Assembly: GCA_007122815.1 (NCBI GenBank)
Contig: SKSV01000031.1
Location: 1 to 7,756 of the forward strand
DNA length: 7,756 nucleotides
Source: Trueperaceae bacterium
GTDB taxonomy: Bacteria; Deinococcota; Deinococci; Deinococcales; Trueperaceae
Direction of reading: 5' to 3'
Shown: positions 5,921-7,756 of the stretch, piece by piece
Numbering within the stretch: the stretch's first letter is position 1
Layout: each line of letters opens with the position of its first letter
Made by a program: the position numbers and the translations under genes
The notes under the pieces: model-generated
Database searches by the model: none
Told to the model about the DNA's origin: nothing
The model's input: only the letters and a program-made list of their open reading frames with translations

Positions 5921-6544
5921 GTGCTGCTCTTCCTCTTCTTCGGCTCTCGCAACGTGAGGCGCACCCTCGAGGAGGGCGAGTTCCACTGCCCTCGCTGCCG
6001 TGCCGTGCGACGCTACGAGCTCGTCCACGCCCAGCCGCACGGTCACGTCTACTTCATCCCCCTGTTCAAGCTCGGTCAGGGTCAGGAGTACGTGCGTTGC
6101 CAGAGCTGCCGCACCCGCTTCCACCCGAACGTGCTGCGTGGGGACACCGACGCGGCCGCCGCGCACGCCAGCCTCGCCTCTGCATGCGCAGCGGCGCTGT
6201 GCAGCGTCGTCCTGGCCGACGGGAACGCCAGTGAGGCCGAGGTCAGCGCGGTGGCGCGTGAGCTGAGCGCGATCGGTGGAGCACGGGTCGATGCGGAGGA
6301 CGTGCGGCCGTTGCTCCGGCAGCCCGGGGCAGGGGAGGTCGGACAGGCCGAGTCGATGCTGGCTCGTGTCGCCCGCTCGTTGCGCGCGGAGGAGCGCGAG
6401 GAGATCGCCAGGGCGATGCTCCGGGCCTCGGCCGCTGACGGTGACCCGTCACCTGCCGCGGCTGCCGTGGTGCGACGCCTCGCGTCGGTGCTGGAGATCA
6501 CGCCCACGCACCTCAGGGGGATAGTCGCGGAGCTCGCCGGATGA
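5921..6544 (+). CDS. Zinc-ribbon plus TerB-like domain protein (207 aa)
   Basis: Starts at GTG behind a consensus ribosome site. Residues 1-8 are hydrophobic (LLFLFFG), followed by a two-knuckle zinc ribbon: CPRC at 23-26 and CQSC at 60-63, separated by a YFIPLFKLGQGQEYVR segment typical of small zinc-ribbon proteins of the zinc_ribbon_15 kind. From about 80 to 207 it is alpha-helical and TerB-like, with acidic motif VLADGNASEAEV (97-108) and a second ASAADGDPSP (169-178), matching the metal-binding DG signature that opens TerB helical pairs. TerB domains are linked to tellurite/stress systems and membrane-associated metal sensing, but no other ter gene is visible here. No transmembrane span is clear beyond the short hydrophobic start. 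It leads the plus-strand block, 86 bases ahead of PPK2. The domain assignment is fairly secure; the function is unknown. Confidence 0.85.
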   Translation: MLLFLFFGSRNVRRTLEEGEFHCPRCRAVRRYELVHAQPHGHVYFIPLFKLGQGQEYVRCQSCRTRFHPNVLRGDTDAAAAHASLASACAAALCSVVLADGNASEAEVSAVARELSAIGGARVDAEDVRPLLRQPGAGEVGQAESMLARVARSLRAEEREEIARAMLRASAADGDPSPAAAAVVRRLASVLEITPTHLRGIVAELAG

Positions 6545-6618
6545 GTGGAGCTCTCCGGTTGGCTCGTCACGGGGCTTCGGTGCGGTCCGGGCCGTGCGGG
6601 GTTAGGCTGGCGAGGTGA
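6541..6618 (+). CDS. Possible 25-codon small ORF between TerB-like gene and PPK2
   Basis: An ATG at 6541 overlaps the stop of the TerB-like gene as ATGA and has GGAG (6529-6532) eight bases ahead. The frame runs 25 codons to TGA at 6616-6618, ending 12 bases before the PPK2 start. The peptide is basic and arginine-rich (starts MSGALRLARHG) with no recognised domain. It could be a coupling or leader peptide, or a chance frame in GC-rich DNA. The latter is more likely. Confidence 0.2.
   Translation: MSGALRLARHGASVRSGPCGVRLAR
6603..6608 (+). promoter_or_regulatory. Weak -10-like hexamer ahead of PPK2
   Basis: TAGGCT fits the TANNNT form often seen in high-GC bacteria and would give a start about 15-20 bases before the PPK2 ATG. 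No good -35 lies at the proper distance (GTGCGG at 6580-6585). PPK2 may simply be read through from the TerB-like gene. Confidence 0.2.
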
Positions 6619-6630
6619 TTGGAGACAGCC

Positions 6631-7482
6631 ATGGCACGCGTCGACGGTGAGGCTCCTCCGGCAACGGGTAAGGACAAGAAGAAGGGTGCGCCCAAGAACA
6701 AGCTCGGCTGGCTCGACAAGAAGCTCTACGAGAAGGAGCTCGCGACGCTGCAGGTCGAGCTCGTCAAGCTCCAGGCTTGGGTGCAGAAGAAGGGCCTGAA
6801 GGTCGTCGTCCTGTTCGAGGGCCGCGACGCGGCGGGCAAGGGCGGCACCATCAAGCGCATCACCGAGAGCCTGAACCCGCGCTCGTGCCACGTGGTGGCG
6901 CTGCCGAAGCCGACCGAGCGCGAGAGCACGCAGTGGTACTTCCAGCGCTACGTGGCGCACCTGCCCGCCGCCGGCGAGATCGTGCTGTTCGACCGCAGCT
7001 GGTACAACCGCGCGGGCGTCGAGCGCGTGATGGGCTTCTGCACGGAGGAGGAGTACCAGGAGTTCTTCCGCTCCTGCCCAGAGTTCGAGCGCATGCTGGT
7101 GCGCAGCGGGATCATCCTGATCAAGTACTGGTTCTCCGTCAGCTCTGAAGAGCAGGAGCGTCGCTTCCAGAGGCGCCTAGAGCGCGTCACGAAGCACTGG
7201 AAGCTGAGCCCGATGGACGTCGAGGCCCGTCAACACTGGGTCGAGTACTCGCGTGCCAAGGACACGATGTTCTCCTACACCGACACCAAGCAAGCTCCTT
7301 GGTACGTGGTGGACGCCGACGACAAGCGCCGCGCACGGCTCAACACCATCAGCCACCTGCTCAGCATGATCCCCTACGAGGACGTGATCCCGCGCGTGCA
7401 GGAGCTCCCTCCTAGAGCCGACACGGGCGCCTACGTGCGCCCTCCCCTCAAGGAACAGACCTTCGTTCCGCAGCGCTACTGA
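6631..7482 (+). CDS. ppk2: Polyphosphate kinase 2 (PPK2 family, class I-like)
   Basis: A 283-residue single-domain PPK2, which transfers phosphate between inorganic polyphosphate and nucleoside diphosphates to make ATP or GTP in the cytoplasm. Seen in order: a lysine-rich tail (KDKKKGAPKNK, 14-24), Walker A FEGRDAAGKGGT (62-73), a PKPTERESTQWYFQRY segment (92-107), Walker B-type VLFDRSWYNRAGVERVMGF (118-136), and the basic lid RRFQRRLERVTKHWKLSPMD (177-196). The WYVVDADDKRRARLN stretch (224-238) is also typical. Length fits one-domain class I enzymes, which act on NDPs; the class call is by resemblance only. ATG 6631 is chosen over an in-frame TTG at 6619 because GGAG lies six bases ahead of the ATG. 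It follows the zinc-ribbon/TerB gene and is only 10 bases from the lipid-kinase gene, suggesting co-transcription with the latter. Confidence 0.95.
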   Translation: MARVDGEAPPATGKDKKKGAPKNKLGWLDKKLYEKELATLQVELVKLQAWVQKKGLKVVVLFEGRDAAGKGGTIKRITESLNPRSCHVVALPKPTERESTQWYFQRYVAHLPAAGEIVLFDRSWYNRAGVERVMGFCTEEEYQEFFRSCPEFERMLVRSGIILIKYWFSVSSEEQERRFQRRLERVTKHWKLSPMDVEARQHWVEYSRAKDTMFSYTDTKQAPWYVVDADDKRRARLNTISHLLSMIPYEDVIPRVQELPPRADTGAYVRPPLKEQTFVPQRY

Positions 7483-7492
7483 AGACCCTGCC

Positions 7493-7756
7493 ATGAACCG
7501 ATTGGCGCTCCTCACAAACGCTGCGAGCGGCGGCAATCGAGGGAGGCGCTGGTCGCTCCTGGAAGGGCTCGAGCTCGAGCACTTCGTCACCGACGACGTC
7601 GACGAACTACCCGGCGCCGTGGACGAGCTGGTCTCGTCGAGACCCGACGCGCTCGCGGTCAACGGTGGTGACGGGACGTTGCAGACGCTTCTCAGCGCCT
7701 TCGCGCAGCGCGATGCGCTCGAGGCTCTGCCGCCGCTGGCGGTGCTCCCTGGTGGC
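7493..7756 (+). CDS. Diacylglycerol/lipid kinase family protein, 5' portion
   Basis: The first 88 codons of a gene cut by the window end. The start MNRLALLTNAASGGNRG matches the opening strand and N-A/P-x-SG loop of the diacylglycerol kinase catalytic domain (DagK/LCB5/YegS-like). NGGDGT at residues 57-62 is the family's nucleotide-binding signature, and VLPGG (84-88) is the beginning of the next conserved motif. Members phosphorylate diacylglycerol, sphingoid bases or other lipids at the inner membrane. The interval between the start and NGGDGT is short compared with typical members. It lies 10 bases after PPK2, with no clear ribosome site, so it may depend on translation from PPK2. The exact lipid substrate cannot be told. 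Confidence 0.85.
   Translation, partial: MNRLALLTNAASGGNRGRRWSLLEGLELEHFVTDDVDELPGAVDELVSSRPDALAVNGGDGTLQTLLSAFAQRDALEALPPLAVLPGG

Noticed and set aside
6082..6960. Minus-strand open frame across the TerB-like and PPK2 genes
   Set aside because: It overlaps two confident plus-strand genes, including conserved PPK2 motifs, and has no recognisable domain.
5921..7756. Possible tellurite-resistance or defence island suggested by the TerB-like domain
   Set aside because: No other ter genes, nucleases, ATPases, toxin pairs or mobile elements are visible; the neighbours are ordinary metabolic kinases.

Overview
This is a GC-rich (by eye about two thirds G+C), densely coded bacterial chromosomal segment. 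It has two divergent gene blocks and no tRNA, rRNA, CRISPR array or insertion sequence. The solute-binding protein has a Sec signal peptide with an Ala-x-Ala cleavage site and no lipobox cysteine, which suggests a diderm (periplasm-bearing) host. The flavour resembles Deinococcota of the Trueperaceae type, but a high-GC proteobacterium or another lineage cannot be excluded from this sequence alone.

Minus-strand block (positions 1-5809). Reading leftward from 4680 there is a sigma70-like promoter, a perfect 18-bp palindrome with a central CpG (probable LacI-family operator), a LacI-family regulator starting at TTG 4550, a 927-residue GH38 alpha-mannosidase overlapping the regulator by ATGA, and an ABC-transporter sugar-binding protein cut by the window edge. 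This is a compact sugar-utilisation operon. A substrate-induced regulator sits first, a cytoplasmic zinc-dependent alpha-mannosidase cleaves the imported glycoside, and the binding protein starts the uptake system, whose permeases should lie beyond position 1. An IolG-like Gfo/Idh/MocA dehydrogenase lies upstream on the same strand. A strong hairpin, paired fully only in minus-strand RNA, separates it from the operon, so it is probably its own transcription unit.

Plus-strand block (5921-7756). A protein joining an N-terminal zinc ribbon to a C-terminal TerB-like domain is followed by a PPK2-type polyphosphate kinase and, 10 bases further on, the first 88 codons of a diacylglycerol/lipid-kinase family protein. 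A 111-base divergent intergenic region carries promoter-like elements for both blocks.

I see no clearly new defence or mobile system. The points most worth a second look are the regulatory architecture ahead of the lacI-type gene (operator plus a hairpin sharing bases with it and abutting the Shine-Dalgarno sequence), the unresolved mannoside substrate of the operon, and the zinc-ribbon/TerB protein beside PPK2.
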